The notes under the pieces were generated by a model. The model saw only the letters and a list, made by a program, of their open reading frames with translations. It did no database searches and was not told where the DNA came from. Of a DNA stretch of 64,000 nucleotides, positions 34,948-45,600 are shown piece by piece. Position numbers and translations under genes: made by a program. Origin of the DNA: an uncultured Lachnospiraceae bacterium (GTDB taxonomy: Bacteria; Bacillota; Clostridia; Lachnospirales; Lachnospiraceae); assembly GCA_934317845.1 (NCBI GenBank), contig CAKRES010000008.1, positions 44,196-108,195 on the forward strand. The letters run 5' to 3'. Numbering within the stretch: position 1 is the stretch's first letter; every line of letters starts with the position of its first letter.

Positions 34948-36150
34948 TTACTTCTTTTTTAATTCCTTGATCAGATTCTTCTTTTCTTTAACCGCACTCT
35001 TATGTAAGAAGCTGCTGTAGGTAAAGAAATAGAATCCATCGGTATCGTTCATGGCTCTCGTATAAGCAACTGAACGCTGCATGACATTCTTTTTATTTTT
35101 CCATTCTGAACTGCTGATATATACCGTCCGATACATGGCAAGTCCCACATATAGGTTCACACTGTCATCCCGTTCTAAGCTTGTCCAGGAGTCCAGCACC
35201 TTATCATAAGAATACTGTCCATTTTGAAAACCCCAGTAAATCTGCGGACAAATGTAATCGACATAACCGGGATTTTTAAGCCATGTATCAATATCCACAT
35301 AGTAAGAATTTTTGCTGCGCAAATTTTCAATATTTCCCGCCGGACTGATTCCAAACTCTACGTCTGGATTTATCTTTTTGATCGCCTGATAAACTTCCTT
35401 CACTAAAGCAGAAACGTTACTGCGCCGCCAATTCACGATCCCCTTATATCCTTTGTTCTGCTTTTTCTGCTGTTTTACATATGCCCGGTACTCTGGTGCA
35501 TCAAATGCATTCTGGTACTGCTTTGGAGGCATCGTTGGGTAAAAATAATCGTCAAAATGAATGGCATCGACATCGTAGCCTGTCACGATCTCCTTTACCC
35601 CATTTACAATAAGCTGGCGTACTTCCTTCTTTGCAGGATTATAATATACTTTTCCACCGTAGGTCAGAACATTTCGCTTTGTTGCCTTTTTTGCACTCCA
35701 TTTTCTGGCAGGGTGATTTTTAGGAAGAGAGGAAAGTCGGATGGAGGTGTTGCTGATCCGGTATGGATTGATCCACGCCTCGATACGCAATCCTCTTTCG
35801 TGCGCTTCTTCTACCATGATCGCAAGAGGATCATACCCCGGATTTTTCCCCTGTTTCCCGGATGCATATTTCGACCACGGATAGTATTTTGACGGATACA
35901 TCGCATCACTGAACGGACGCACATGCACAACAACTGTATTCATCCCCCAGCTTACCACATGATCAAACATTGTTTCAATGGCTTCCTCAAATCCATCCTG
36001 TGATTTATCCTTGATATCCAGATCCTCATACGAGCACCACACTGCTTTCCGCTCACTCTGTTTTTTTTCAGCTGCAACATCCTGACTCATCGGAACTATT
36101 CCGGCAAGCAACACTACACACATCAGTAACCCAGCTATTCTTTTCTTCAT
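34948..36150 (-). CDS. Secreted family-10-like glycosyl hydrolase (GHL10, DUF187)
   Basis: A 400-residue exported protein. The N-terminus is a signal peptide: KKR, then a hydrophobic core LLMCVVLLAGIVPM, with cleavage near AAE at about 28. The rest matches the GHL10/DUF187 (YngK-like) TIM barrel, with GLRIEAWINPYRIS (about 120-133), YDVDAIHFDDYFYP and a DYICPQIYWGF block. The conserved acidic residues in HFDDYF are the likely active site. A peptidoglycan or polysaccharide substrate is plausible but unproven. It lies 13 nt after the MutS-like gene. Confidence 0.9.
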   Translation of the reverse strand: MKKRIAGLLMCVVLLAGIVPMSQDVAAEKKQSERKAVWCSYEDLDIKDKSQDGFEEAIETMFDHVVSWGMNTVVVHVRPFSDAMYPSKYYPWSKYASGKQGKNPGYDPLAIMVEEAHERGLRIEAWINPYRISNTSIRLSSLPKNHPARKWSAKKATKRNVLTYGGKVYYNPAKKEVRQLIVNGVKEIVTGYDVDAIHFDDYFYPTMPPKQYQNAFDAPEYRAYVKQQKKQNKGYKGIVNWRRSNVSALVKEVYQAIKKINPDVEFGISPAGNIENLRSKNSYYVDIDTWLKNPGYVDYICPQIYWGFQNGQYSYDKVLDSWTSLERDDSVNLYVGLAMYRTVYISSSEWKNKKNVMQRSVAYTRAMNDTDGFYFFTYSSFLHKSAVKEKKNLIKELKKK

Positions 36151-36163
36151 ATTCGTTCCTCTC

Positions 36164-37960
36164 CTAAATTCCCGCCATCTTTAAAATATGCAACGCATTG
36201 GTCGTGGTACACGGCCCTTTTTTCAAGCGGTATTCAAATTTTAATTTTTCGTCTTCAAAATATTCATCAAAATGATAATTGACCACACGGGGATTTTCTT
36301 CCATGTTACAAAGTTCAAAATCATGTGTGGAAACCATGGCGATTACCCAGTCCTTTAGAAGTGCCGTAAGCACGCCCTTTGCACCAACGATCCGGTCCGC
36401 AGAATTCGTTCCTTTGAAAATCTCATCGATCAGCGCAAGCATTGGCTGCCCTGTTCTGCTGTAATCCACCATATGCTTGATCCGAAGCACCTCGGCATAA
36501 AAGGTAGAAACTCCTTCGCTCATATCATCTTTGATCCGCATCGACGTAAACAGTCGCATCATGCTAAGCTTTGCCTGCGAAGCACAAACGCACGCTCCTG
36601 CATAAGCCAGCACAAGATTTACTCCAACGCACCGTAAATAGGTCGTTTTTCCTGACATATTCGATCCGGTGATCACTCGCAGCTCTCCTTCAAGCAGCGC
36701 GTCGTTATCCACCATAGCTTCTTCCACTAATAACGGATGCTTCATCTGTGTCAGGGAGATCTTTGGTTCCTTACACTCAAAGAGTTTGGGCATACAAGAT
36801 GTTTCTTTGAGCTGTCCGATCACACTTAAACTGAGCAACGCCTCCATCAACGCTACTGCATCCAGCCAGACGTTGATCCGCTCTGCATATCGATCATTCC
36901 ATCTGGTATATGCCAGATACAAAAACAGATTATAACTAAAAAGACCACATAACAGACCATACACCAATGGGTTGTGCCGGATCAGCAATGCTTCCTTGAT
37001 CGTCTTAAGAGAAGCAATCCCTTTTTCTGCATCCTGTCCGATCTCCTCTTTGATCGACACAAGCATCCGGCTAGTTACCTCCCCTTTTTGTATCGCCACA
37101 AGAAATGGCTGGTAAGCACAAAGATACTGTATCAGAGAAAAAGCACTGCCGCTTTTGGCAGCAACGATCCCATCAAGTGCCTGTGTCACGACAAACTGTG
37201 CTACAAAAATAACACCCGGGACTACATAGGAGCAGTGTCCCAATAGTGCAAGGATCAGTGTGCCATAGGCAGCCAGCAAAAATCCAACTGCTAAAACACC
37301 AAATCCGATTCTCTCTTTTTTATTTTTTGAAATGTCATTCTCCTCGACACTTAGCACAATATCCATCTTCTTATTGTGCTTGGCAAACAATTTGGAAATT
37401 GTTTTTAACTCCTGACTGTACTCATATTTTTGCTGCAGTTCCAAAACCGCCTCCTGCCGGAGCGTGATCTCTTCGAAAGAAAGCGGAGTCTGTTCCTTCC
37501 CTAACGCTGCCATAAGCCATGCCGCAAGCTTTTGTCTGCCCCCTTTGGACGCTGCCACATTCATAAACTGAAATAGCGAGGCTTTTCCAAACAGATCAAG
37601 ATCTGCCGCAATTTCTTTTTCGGCAGCTATTTTTAAAAATTCCTCTCCGGTATCGTCAAAATCTTTCCATTTAATACCGAGCCGAGCAAGATCCTCCTGT
37701 ATCACTTCCTGCTTTGCCAGAGCATAAGAAAGCTGCGCGTTCCTTTTCTGAAACAACACCACAAACACACAAAATGCCAGTGTAAATAAAATTCCAGCTA
37801 CACCCGCTCCTGTTTTCTTGTCAAAAAATCCGAGCATAAAACAGCAAAAGGCAATAACAAACGTGAGCAGACGGAAGAAACTCATCTGATTTGTCTGTTT
37901 CTTCCACTGCCCAATCTGCTTTGTTACTGCCAGTTCTTCTTCGCTTAAACGATGTTTCAT
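36164..37960 (-). CDS. Membrane-linked MutS-family ATPase
   Basis: This 598-residue protein has the MutS ATPase domain V (P-loop GSNMSGKTTYLRC near 430, Walker B PMLALIDEIFKGTNS, then STHDFELC) but lacks the mismatch-recognition domain. The N-terminus carries two hydrophobic helices (about 28-70) and a second hydrophobic pair near 220-260. It therefore belongs to the MutS-like group of Firmicutes that is not mismatch-repair MutS. Its role is unknown. It overlaps the stop of the upstream response regulator by 4 nt, with GAGGAGG overlapping that gene's end, so the two are translationally coupled. Confidence 0.88.
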   Translation of the reverse strand: MKHRLSEEELAVTKQIGQWKKQTNQMSFFRLLTFVIAFCCFMLGFFDKKTGAGVAGILFTLAFCVFVVLFQKRNAQLSYALAKQEVIQEDLARLGIKWKDFDDTGEEFLKIAAEKEIAADLDLFGKASLFQFMNVAASKGGRQKLAAWLMAALGKEQTPLSFEEITLRQEAVLELQQKYEYSQELKTISKLFAKHNKKMDIVLSVEENDISKNKKERIGFGVLAVGFLLAAYGTLILALLGHCSYVVPGVIFVAQFVVTQALDGIVAAKSGSAFSLIQYLCAYQPFLVAIQKGEVTSRMLVSIKEEIGQDAEKGIASLKTIKEALLIRHNPLVYGLLCGLFSYNLFLYLAYTRWNDRYAERINVWLDAVALMEALLSLSVIGQLKETSCMPKLFECKEPKISLTQMKHPLLVEEAMVDNDALLEGELRVITGSNMSGKTTYLRCVGVNLVLAYAGACVCASQAKLSMMRLFTSMRIKDDMSEGVSTFYAEVLRIKHMVDYSRTGQPMLALIDEIFKGTNSADRIVGAKGVLTALLKDWVIAMVSTHDFELCNMEENPRVVNYHFDEYFEDEKLKFEYRLKKGPCTTTNALHILKMAGI

Positions 37961-38658
37961 TCATCCTCCTCAGGGACTTCGAACCGATACCCGAATCCAT
38001 GTACCGTTTTTATGTAGGCGCACTCTGTAGTCAGCTTGGAACGCAGCTGCTTGATGTGCGTATCCACCGTTCTCGTATCTCCCACATAATTATAGCCCCA
38101 TACCTGATTTAAAATATTTTCTCTTAATACTACTATATTAGGGTTGTCCATGAAATAAGTCAAGAGTCCATATTCCTTTGCAGTAAGGCCCAAATCCTTA
38201 TCGTGCAAAAATACTCTCTTATTCTCACTATCTACCTTTAATTTACCGATCTGTTTAGAGGTTCCTGCCCCCACTCCGATACTACTGCGCTTTAATACAG
38301 CTTCAATATGTCCGAGCAGCACTGCATTGGAAAATGGTTTACAGATGTAATCATCCACACCCAGCCGGAAACCATCCACCTGATCCTGTTCACTGTCTCT
38401 CGCCGTCAGCATGATCACCGGAACCTCCGACATTGTCCGAATATCCTTGAGCACCTCATAGCCATCCAATTTGGGAAGCATAATGTCCAACAAGACGAGA
38501 TCAATGATCTGGTTATTCTCATAGAACAGATCTAATGCCTCTTCCCCGTCTGCTGCCTCCAATACATAATAACCTTTTAAGGATAAGAAATCCTTGAGCA
38601 TTCTTCTGATCCGGTTTTCATCCTCTACCACAAAAATACATTCCTTTGCATTCTTCAT
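37957..38658 (-). CDS. OmpR-family response regulator, no adjacent kinase
   Basis: A 233-residue response regulator. The receiver domain has phospho-acceptor Asp58 in LLDIMLP, acidic residues 12-13, Thr85 and Lys107; the C-terminal winged helix contains LTAKEYGLLTYF and ends with TVHGFGYRFEVP. It should bind DNA as a dimer after phosphorylation. No histidine kinase gene is next to it: instead the next gene, overlapping by 4 nt, is a membrane MutS-like ATPase. The kinase must be elsewhere or the regulator is an orphan. Confidence 0.95.
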   Translation of the reverse strand: MKNAKECIFVVEDENRIRRMLKDFLSLKGYYVLEAADGEEALDLFYENNQIIDLVLLDIMLPKLDGYEVLKDIRTMSEVPVIMLTARDSEQDQVDGFRLGVDDYICKPFSNAVLLGHIEAVLKRSSIGVGAGTSKQIGKLKVDSENKRVFLHDKDLGLTAKEYGLLTYFMDNPNIVVLRENILNQVWGYNYVGDTRTVDTHIKQLRSKLTTECAYIKTVHGFGYRFEVPEEDE

Positions 38659-38744
38659 CTTCTCACCTCAATATCATATTCATAGCTCTGCGCTTTTTCT
38701 TTTTTCTTATCCTAGCAAATGCTTGTGGTTTTTCTGTGATAGGA

Positions 38745-38782
38745 AAAGCAGGAGCACAGTTTTCTTTGTCGGCTCCTGCTTT
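38745..38782 (-). terminator. Terminator after the NeuB-cupin gene
   Basis: AAAGCAGGAGC and GCTCCTGCTTT form an 11-bp stem with a 16-nt loop just past the stop. The T-run on the minus strand is short. Confidence 0.7.
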
Positions 38783-38787
38783 TTATT

Positions 38788-40290
38788 CTACCAGTTTCTC
38801 ATAATTGTTTTCCGCTCGATCGGATCAAGACAACTGATCTTTGGATCATCATAATAAGAATCACTCTTTACATGTGTAGTTGAGATCTCTTCAAAGATGG
38901 CTCCCACTTTGGAAGAGAAGCAGTGACGCTCACCACGCAATACCGTCTGTGTATCCCCCGGTTTCATCGTACGCTCTACATCCTCCACCGTCACATCCAG
39001 TTCTCCGTATAGAAGCTGGAAGGTTTCTTCCTTGACCTTATGCATGTGCATCGGATGTTTCTGCCCCGGAAGAACAATAAGATACTTTTTACAGTATTCA
39101 CGGTTGATGATATTGATGATAACCGCACCTACCTGTCGGAAATTCTGCATTCCATAATGATGCGAAAGTTCTACCTCAAAATCATTACCCAATGCAATTC
39201 CTGCCTCATATAACATACCTTTTGCATCGTGTACCACACTTCGCAACAGGTTAATATCTGTCGTTTTCTTCTTTTCATGAATTTCTTCATTCTTTGCATA
39301 ATCTCTGCTTGCAACCATGCCCTCATAAAACTCTCCGCTGCTCATCTGTTTGTCATGACATGGCATAGCAAAAAATACATCCTGTCGGCAGACTTCCTCG
39401 CCCTCTTTGATCGGACGTGCCGCATACACACCACGCATCAGAGAATTTAACGAATCGATCTCTGCCTGCGCAATATATTTGTTATTCTCCTTTTTGAGTG
39501 CACACATATTCTTTGCTCTCTCTGCGGCAAGCACCCACGAATCTGCCTGTGCCGGATTCATGGAGTATGCATTTAATGTGATCGTATCTGTCGGAAGTCC
39601 AACATGGCGTTCCAATATCACAGCTCCCTTTGCCACTGCCATCATTGCAACTGTAATATCATCCGGATCTTCATGTCCGGAATATCCGATCATTACATCC
39701 GGATATCTCTTCTTCATCTTATCGATAAAATCAAGCTGTAAATGTTCTTCCGGAGCCGGGTATTCTGCTACACAATGTAAAAATGCAAAATGCACATGGC
39801 GATGCGTAAGATAATTGTAGAGCTTATCAATATCAGAAAGCGTCTTGCCACCTGTTGATACGATCAACGGTTTTCCTGTAGACACTGCTTTTTGAATCAG
39901 TGGCCAATCCAATGCAGAACAGCTTGCAATCTTGATGATATCGATCCCCTGATCCATACACCATCCAATACCATCCTCGTCAAATGGTGTGCTCATCGCA
40001 ACCATCCCTTCCTCACGAATGCCATCCACAAGCTGGGTAAATTGGTCATAGGTAAGCCTTGTGCTTTCAAATCTCGGAATATGCGGCACATCTTTACGTC
40101 CCTTATAATCCGGATGAATAAAGGTATCCAGATTTCGATACTGCAGCTTCACTGCTGCTTTCACATTGTACTTTCTTGCAATTTTCCCCATCTCATGGAT
40201 AATATCAAGTCCATGTTCCACACTTCCCTGATGGCTGTTTGCCATTTCAAATATGTACAGATCCTCAAAAATATCTTTTTTCTTTTCCAT
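38788..40290 (-). CDS. NeuB-type sugar acid synthase with SAF and cupin domains
   Basis: The 500-residue protein has a NeuB TIM barrel (about 1-265; EMANSHQGSVEHG near 14, KIASCSALDWPLI, IGYSGHEDPD, ILERHVGLP), a SAF/antifreeze-like domain (about 283-340; LMRGVYAARPIKEGE), then a C-terminal cupin (about 385-480; HPMHMHKVKEE metal-site histidines). NeuB enzymes condense phosphoenolpyruvate with an amino-sugar to make sialic, legionaminic or pseudaminic acids. The added cupin suggests isomerase or sugar-binding activity. No NeuA, NeuC or other nonulosonate genes are present nearby. Product unknown. Confidence 0.85.
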   Translation of the reverse strand: MEKKKDIFEDLYIFEMANSHQGSVEHGLDIIHEMGKIARKYNVKAAVKLQYRNLDTFIHPDYKGRKDVPHIPRFESTRLTYDQFTQLVDGIREEGMVAMSTPFDEDGIGWCMDQGIDIIKIASCSALDWPLIQKAVSTGKPLIVSTGGKTLSDIDKLYNYLTHRHVHFAFLHCVAEYPAPEEHLQLDFIDKMKKRYPDVMIGYSGHEDPDDITVAMMAVAKGAVILERHVGLPTDTITLNAYSMNPAQADSWVLAAERAKNMCALKKENNKYIAQAEIDSLNSLMRGVYAARPIKEGEEVCRQDVFFAMPCHDKQMSSGEFYEGMVASRDYAKNEEIHEKKKTTDINLLRSVVHDAKGMLYEAGIALGNDFEVELSHHYGMQNFRQVGAVIINIINREYCKKYLIVLPGQKHPMHMHKVKEETFQLLYGELDVTVEDVERTMKPGDTQTVLRGERHCFSSKVGAIFEEISTTHVKSDSYYDDPKISCLDPIERKTIMRNW

Positions 40291-40323
40291 ACGATACGCC
40301 TTCCTTTGCTACACCTGTGATAT

Positions 40324-40351
40324 GAAAACTCCCGGACAAGCGGGAGTTTTC
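40324..40351 (-). terminator. Terminator after the SPFH gene
   Basis: GAAAACTCCCG and CGGGAGTTTTC form a perfect 11-bp stem with a 6-nt loop, 17 nt past the SPFH stop. Confidence 0.85.
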
Positions 40352-40368
40352 CTGTTTCAATTTCTTGT

Positions 40369-41289
40369 TTAATTTTTTGCAATCTCTGTAACTGACTGAG
40401 CCAGTCCTGCAAGTCCCTGAATCTCCGATGGAATGATGATCTTGGTTGCTTTTCCATCTGCAGCTTTGGCAAATGCCTCCAGGCTCTTCAACTGAATAAC
40501 AGCCTGATCTGCTCCGACTTCCTTGATGAAGTTCAGACCATCTGCATTTGCTTTCTGAATGGCCAAAATAGCTTCTGCCTGACCTTCTGCTTCACGGATC
40601 GTTGCTTCCTTCTTCGCTTCTGCACGTAAGATTGCAGCTGCTTTTTCTGCTTCTGCTTCCAGAATGGCAGATTCCTTCTTACCTTCTGCTGTAAGGATTG
40701 CTGCCTTCTTCTCACCCTCTGCACGAAGGATCGATTCTCTTCGCTCACGCTCTGCCTTCATCTGCTTTTCCATGGAATCCTGTATCTCAGCAGGTGGCAT
40801 AATGTTTTTCAGCTCTACACGGTTGATCTTAATACCCCATGGATCTGTTGCCTGATCCAATACCGAACACATTCTGGTATTGATCGTTTCGCGGGAAGTC
40901 AGTGTCTGGTCAAGTTCTAAATCACCAATGATATTACGAAGGGTGGTTGCTGTCAGCTTTTCTACCGCAAGGATTGGGTTATCCACACCATAAGTAAACT
41001 GCTTTGGATCAGTGATCTGATAAAATACCACCGTATCGATCTTCATGGTAACATTATCCTTAGTGATCACCGGCTGTGGTGGAAAATCAAGCACCATTTC
41101 CTTTAAATTCACACGTTTTGATACCTTGTCAATAATCGGTGCTTTAAAATGCATACCGACAGACCAGGTAGCCTGATACGTTCCTAACCGTTCAATAACA
41201 TACGCATGCGCCTGTGGCACGATCTTAATGCAGGATAAAATAATCCATATCACTAATACTACAATAACTGCAAATACAATTGCTCCCAT
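40369..41289 (-). CDS. SPFH/Band 7 (stomatin-like) membrane protein
   Basis: A 306-residue slipin/QmcA-type protein. An N-terminal TM helix (about 3-22) is followed by the Band 7 domain (YVIERLGTYQATWSVGMHFKAP about 30-51, then TKDNVTMKIDTVVFYQI) and a long Ala/Glu/Lys-rich helical region (about 180-250) typical of flotillin-like oligomers. Such proteins form membrane microdomain scaffolds and work with NfeD proteins. The NfeD gene lies 9 nt upstream on the same strand, the conserved pairing. GGAGG precedes the start. Confidence 0.95.
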   Translation of the reverse strand: MGAIVFAVIVVLVIWIILSCIKIVPQAHAYVIERLGTYQATWSVGMHFKAPIIDKVSKRVNLKEMVLDFPPQPVITKDNVTMKIDTVVFYQITDPKQFTYGVDNPILAVEKLTATTLRNIIGDLELDQTLTSRETINTRMCSVLDQATDPWGIKINRVELKNIMPPAEIQDSMEKQMKAERERRESILRAEGEKKAAILTAEGKKESAILEAEAEKAAAILRAEAKKEATIREAEGQAEAILAIQKANADGLNFIKEVGADQAVIQLKSLEAFAKAADGKATKIIIPSEIQGLAGLAQSVTEIAKN

Positions 41290-41298
41290 ATTGTCCTC

Positions 41299-41736
41299 CT
41301 ATTCTTTGATCGGTGTGACAATACATTTCACACCTTTAATCTCTTCGATCCGAACGGTACTGCCCTCTGGAATCTCCTCCTGATGTTCCCTGCTTCTTGC
41401 CGTCCAGTAGCTTCCCTTTACCTGTACCTGCCCTGTTGCTTTTAAATTATTGATCGCAACGGTCACGATTCCAATTTCTCCTACCAGGCTCTCCGCATTC
41501 GTTTTGGTTGTACGTCCATTCAGATATTTCATCGCCCACGGTCTGGTAAAGATCAATAATACCACAGATACCAAAATACAAAGAACGATCTGCACACCAA
41601 GACCTGCACCAAGTGCTGCAGCAATTGCCGCAACCAGCGCACCACCTGCAAACCAAATGGTCGTAAGCCCCATACTCAAACACTCAATGACAACTAAAAT
41701 CACCATGGCGATCAGCCAATAGAGTGCGTATTCCAT
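41299..41736 (-). CDS. NfeD family membrane protein
   Basis: A 145-residue short NfeD. It has three hydrophobic helices in the first 75 residues (with GLTTIWFAGGALVAAIAAAL, about 23-42) and a C-terminal OB-fold domain (about 82-143; LVGEIGIVTVAINNLKATGQ, then VEVKG-like strand QVQVKG and the EGSTVRIEEIKG block). It lacks the N-terminal protease domain of long NfeD proteins. It is paired with the SPFH gene and is thought in the family to assist or anchor it. An AAGGAGGG RBS supports the start. Confidence 0.93.
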   Translation of the reverse strand: MEYALYWLIAMVILVVIECLSMGLTTIWFAGGALVAAIAAALGAGLGVQIVLCILVSVVLLIFTRPWAMKYLNGRTTKTNAESLVGEIGIVTVAINNLKATGQVQVKGSYWTARSREHQEEIPEGSTVRIEEIKGVKCIVTPIKE

Positions 41737-41832
41737 ATCGTTTACCCTCCTTATCCAAATGTTTCTCTTACTTCTCTACTATACTATATATCGGATATTT
41801 CTGTCAAAAACTACACTGCTTCGTTCTTATTT

Positions 41833-42612
41833 TTATCTTTGCTTTGACATACGCTGGCGGAGGATCTCATAAGAAAATACCGTTGCCGCTGTCGCCGCAT
41901 TTAGTGATTCCACCTGTCCCATCATCGGGATCACCAGTTTTTTCTGTGCTTTTCCGGTCAGCTCCTCTGTAAGTCCATTTCCTTCATTTCCAATGAAAAT
42001 GCAGCATGGTTTCTGAAAATCAACCTCATAAAAAGACGTGCCTCCAAGATGTGCCGCACACGTAACGATTCCGCGTTTTGTCAGCTGTTCTGCTGTTTTC
42101 ATCACATCCTCCACATAAAGAAACGGTACCCGGAAAATGGATCCCATCGTGGAACGGATGACTTTGGAATTATAAATATCCACAGTATCCTTAGAAAGCA
42201 GTACTCCGGTCATTCCAGCCCCCTCTGCCATACGAAGTATCGTTCCTAAGTTGCCGGGATCCTGTACATTTTCCAAAAGCAAGAGTGCCGGAGTATTCTC
42301 TGTTTCCACCAACTCAGAAAAGGTATAGGATAGCTGCTTCACAAGTGCTAATACCCCCTGTGGTGTCATCGTATCAGAAATATCCCGGAACACCGTTTCA
42401 CTTACAAGTTCATAAGAAATTCCGGCAAATAACTCCTCGTGTGCTTTTAAAAATGATTCTGTCACATAACACTTTTCCAACTGCTTTTTAGGAATTTCCC
42501 GAAACATCCGGATCCCTTCTACGATAAAAAGTCCCTGTTTGCGACGGAAAGAGCTGCTTTTTTGCAGTTTTATGATTGTTTTGATCTGCTGATTTGCTGT
42601 ACTTGTAATCAT
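41833..42612 (-). CDS. TrmH/SpoU-family RNA 2'-O-methyltransferase
   Basis: A 259-residue SPOUT methyltransferase. It has an N-terminal substrate-binding domain (MITSTANQQIKTIIKLQKSS) and the SpoU core: motif 1 NVQDPGNLGTILR (about 116-128), motif 2 FIGNEGNGL (about 211-219) and motif 3 VIPMMGQVESLNAATAA (about 229-245). It methylates ribose in rRNA or tRNA; the position is not predictable from sequence. It lies 4 nt from dnaE and is likely cotranscribed with proC and dnaE. Confidence 0.93.
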   Translation of the reverse strand: MITSTANQQIKTIIKLQKSSSFRRKQGLFIVEGIRMFREIPKKQLEKCYVTESFLKAHEELFAGISYELVSETVFRDISDTMTPQGVLALVKQLSYTFSELVETENTPALLLLENVQDPGNLGTILRMAEGAGMTGVLLSKDTVDIYNSKVIRSTMGSIFRVPFLYVEDVMKTAEQLTKRGIVTCAAHLGGTSFYEVDFQKPCCIFIGNEGNGLTEELTGKAQKKLVIPMMGQVESLNAATAATVFSYEILRQRMSKQR

Positions 42613-42616
42613 GCTG

Positions 42617-45600
42617 TTACCTCATATTTTCAATTCCTTTTTCTTTGATCCTTACGTTGTCTTCTCCATACCGGCTGGAAAGCAGCTCCAACAACTCCTT
42701 TTCATAGCGCACATAATATGCACGCGGAAGTCTGTTGATCGCCCGCTCCTTCTTGGAATAGACAATGACCGGCATTGCTGTTTTGTACTCCTCCTGATAC
42801 TGCAAAAGCAGTTCATAAAGCTCCTCTTTTTGCACCGTAAAGCTCTCAATATCTGCAAACTGCAGCCACAACTCCTTCGGCACCTCCTCAAAGGATACCA
42901 TGCGCTCACATACGACCTTAGCTCCCCCTCCGTCGATGCTGACACGTCCTCTGATATAAAGCTTCGCATCCTGTACCAAAAGACGTTTGTTCATCTCATA
43001 ATCTTTCGTAAAAACGACGACCTCTAATGAGCCGAACAGATCCTGCAAACGTAAGAATGCCATCTGCTGCCCCCGTCTTGTTGTCTTCACCGTAACCTGC
43101 TCGATCATGCCGCCCACAACAACCGTATGCTGATTCTTCACCCGGCATACTCCTGCTTCGTCCATTACAAAATCCAAAGAGGTTGCTGTCGTATTCTGTT
43201 TCATCCGCTCGGCATATTCATCCAGTGGATGTCCACTGGCATAAATGCCCAGTACCTCTTTTTCAAAGGCGTATTTTACATCCTGCACATACTCTCCACA
43301 GTCCGGCATCGTAATGCGTTTATTCTGCTCCTCCCCTGCCATCATATCAAACAGGGACATCTGTCCGGTAATTGTTTTCTTCTTCTCCTGTGTCACACTA
43401 TCGATCACACGGGCATATACCTGCATCAACTGTTTTCTCGTCGCACCGAAGCAGTCCAGTGCCCCGGCTTTGATCAGGCTTTCCAGTGTGCGCTTGTTTA
43501 CTTCTTTGGAAGACAACCGCTCCACAAAATCATAAAGATCCTTATATGGTCCGCGCTTTTTTCGCTCCCTTATGATCTCATCAACTACCGATTTTCCTAC
43601 GCTTTTGATCGCATACATTCCGTAACGGATCGTTCCATTTACCGCTAAGAAATTGCCCTCTCCTTCATTGACATCCGGTGGCAGGATCGTAATACCGATC
43701 TGACGACAGTGATAAATGTATTCGCTGATCTTAGGAATACTGTGAATCACGGAAGAAAGCAGTGCTGCCATAAATTCCTGCGGATAATGGTATTTTAAAT
43801 ATGCTGTCTGGTAAGCAACCACTGCGTAAACAGCAGCATGGGATTTATTAAAAGCATATTTTGCAAAATCCGTCATCTCATCAAAAATATGCTGTGCTAC
43901 CTCCTCTTTGATACCACGTGCCACACATCCGTCAACACCTTCTTCCGGATTGCCGTATACAAAGCTCTTTCGTTCCCGCTCCATTGCCTCTTCTTTCTTT
44001 TTGGACATGGCACGGCGCACCAGATCACTTTTTCCAAGCGTATAGCCTGCCAGTTTCATCACGATCTGCATTACCTGCTCCTGATATACGATACAGCCAT
44101 ACGTCGGCTCTAAGATCTCTCTTAACTCCTCACATTCGTAGTGGATGGATTCCTTATTTTCCTTTCCCTTAATATAACGTGGAATAAAATCCATCGGGCC
44201 CGGACGATAGAGTGAAATTCCGGCAATGATGTCCTCAATATTCTGTGGCTTCAGCTCCTTCATAAAGCTCTTCATGCCATCACTTTCCAACTGAAAACAG
44301 CCTTCACACTGTCCGTTTCCAAGCATCTGGTAAACATCCGGATCGTTGAAATCAATATGATCAATATCGATATCTTCTCCGGTATTTCTTACTGCCATTG
44401 ATACCGCATTCTGTATTACAGTCAGTGTACGAAGTCCTAAAAAGTCCATTTTCAGCAATCCCAGCTCCTCGATGACCGGAGCTGTAAATTGTGTTGTGAT
44501 CGCATTTTCTGTACCCTTTGACAGAGGAACAAATTCATCCAGCGGCTTAGAACCGATCACGACCCCCGCTGCATGGGTGGAGGAATGTCTCGGAAGCCCT
44601 TCCAGACGCTTCGCCATTTGAATGAGATCCGTAACCTCCGGATCATTTTCATATAGCTCCTTTAGTTCCCTGCTGCCTTGCATAGCTTTGTCAATGGTAA
44701 TATCTTTACCACCGGGGATCAGCTGTGCGATCGCATCCACCTTGGCATACGGAAGGTTGAGTACACGCCCTACATCGCGGATCACCATTTTTGCAGACAT
44801 CGTACCAAATGTTACGATCTGTACCACTTTGTCCTTGCCATATTTCTGCACAACATAATCAATCACTTCCTGCCGCCGCTCATAACAGAAATCCACATCA
44901 ATATCCGGCATCGTCACGCGCTCCGGATTTAAAAAACGTTCAAATAAAAGCTGGTACTTCATCGGGTCAATATTGGTAATCTCCAGACAGTACGCAACCA
45001 TGCTTCCGGCAGAAGAACCACGTCCCGGTCCTACAGCAATTCCATTTTCTCTTGCGTAATGAATAAAATCCCACACAATCAAAAAATAATCCACATATCC
45101 CATATTTTTGATTGTTGACAACTCATATTCCATGCGCTCTCTTAGCTGTTCTCTCGTGTATTTCTCCGGAAGTACCGCATAACGCTTTTCAAATCCCGCC
45201 TCGCATAGTTCCCGTAAATACTGCTCTGCACTTTTGTGATCCGGTACCTCATAATGTGGAAGCTTCTGCTCCCCAAAGGTGATCTCCACCTGACAGCGCA
45301 TGGCAATACGGTGTGTATTTTCAATTGCTTCCGGAGCGTAAGGAAACAGCGCACGCATTTCCTCCTCTGATTTTAAATAATACTGACCGCCCTCATACCG
45401 CATACGATTCGTATCAGACACCAGCTTTCCGGTCTGAATACATAGAAGAATGTCATGTGCGACCTGATCCTGTTCATAGGTATAGTGGGAGTCGTTCGTT
45501 GCCACAAGTGGAATTCCTGTCTCCTGATGCATCCGAAGCAATCCCTGATTGACCGTCTGCTGCTCAGCAATCCCGTGATCCTGCAGCTCCAGAAAAAAAG

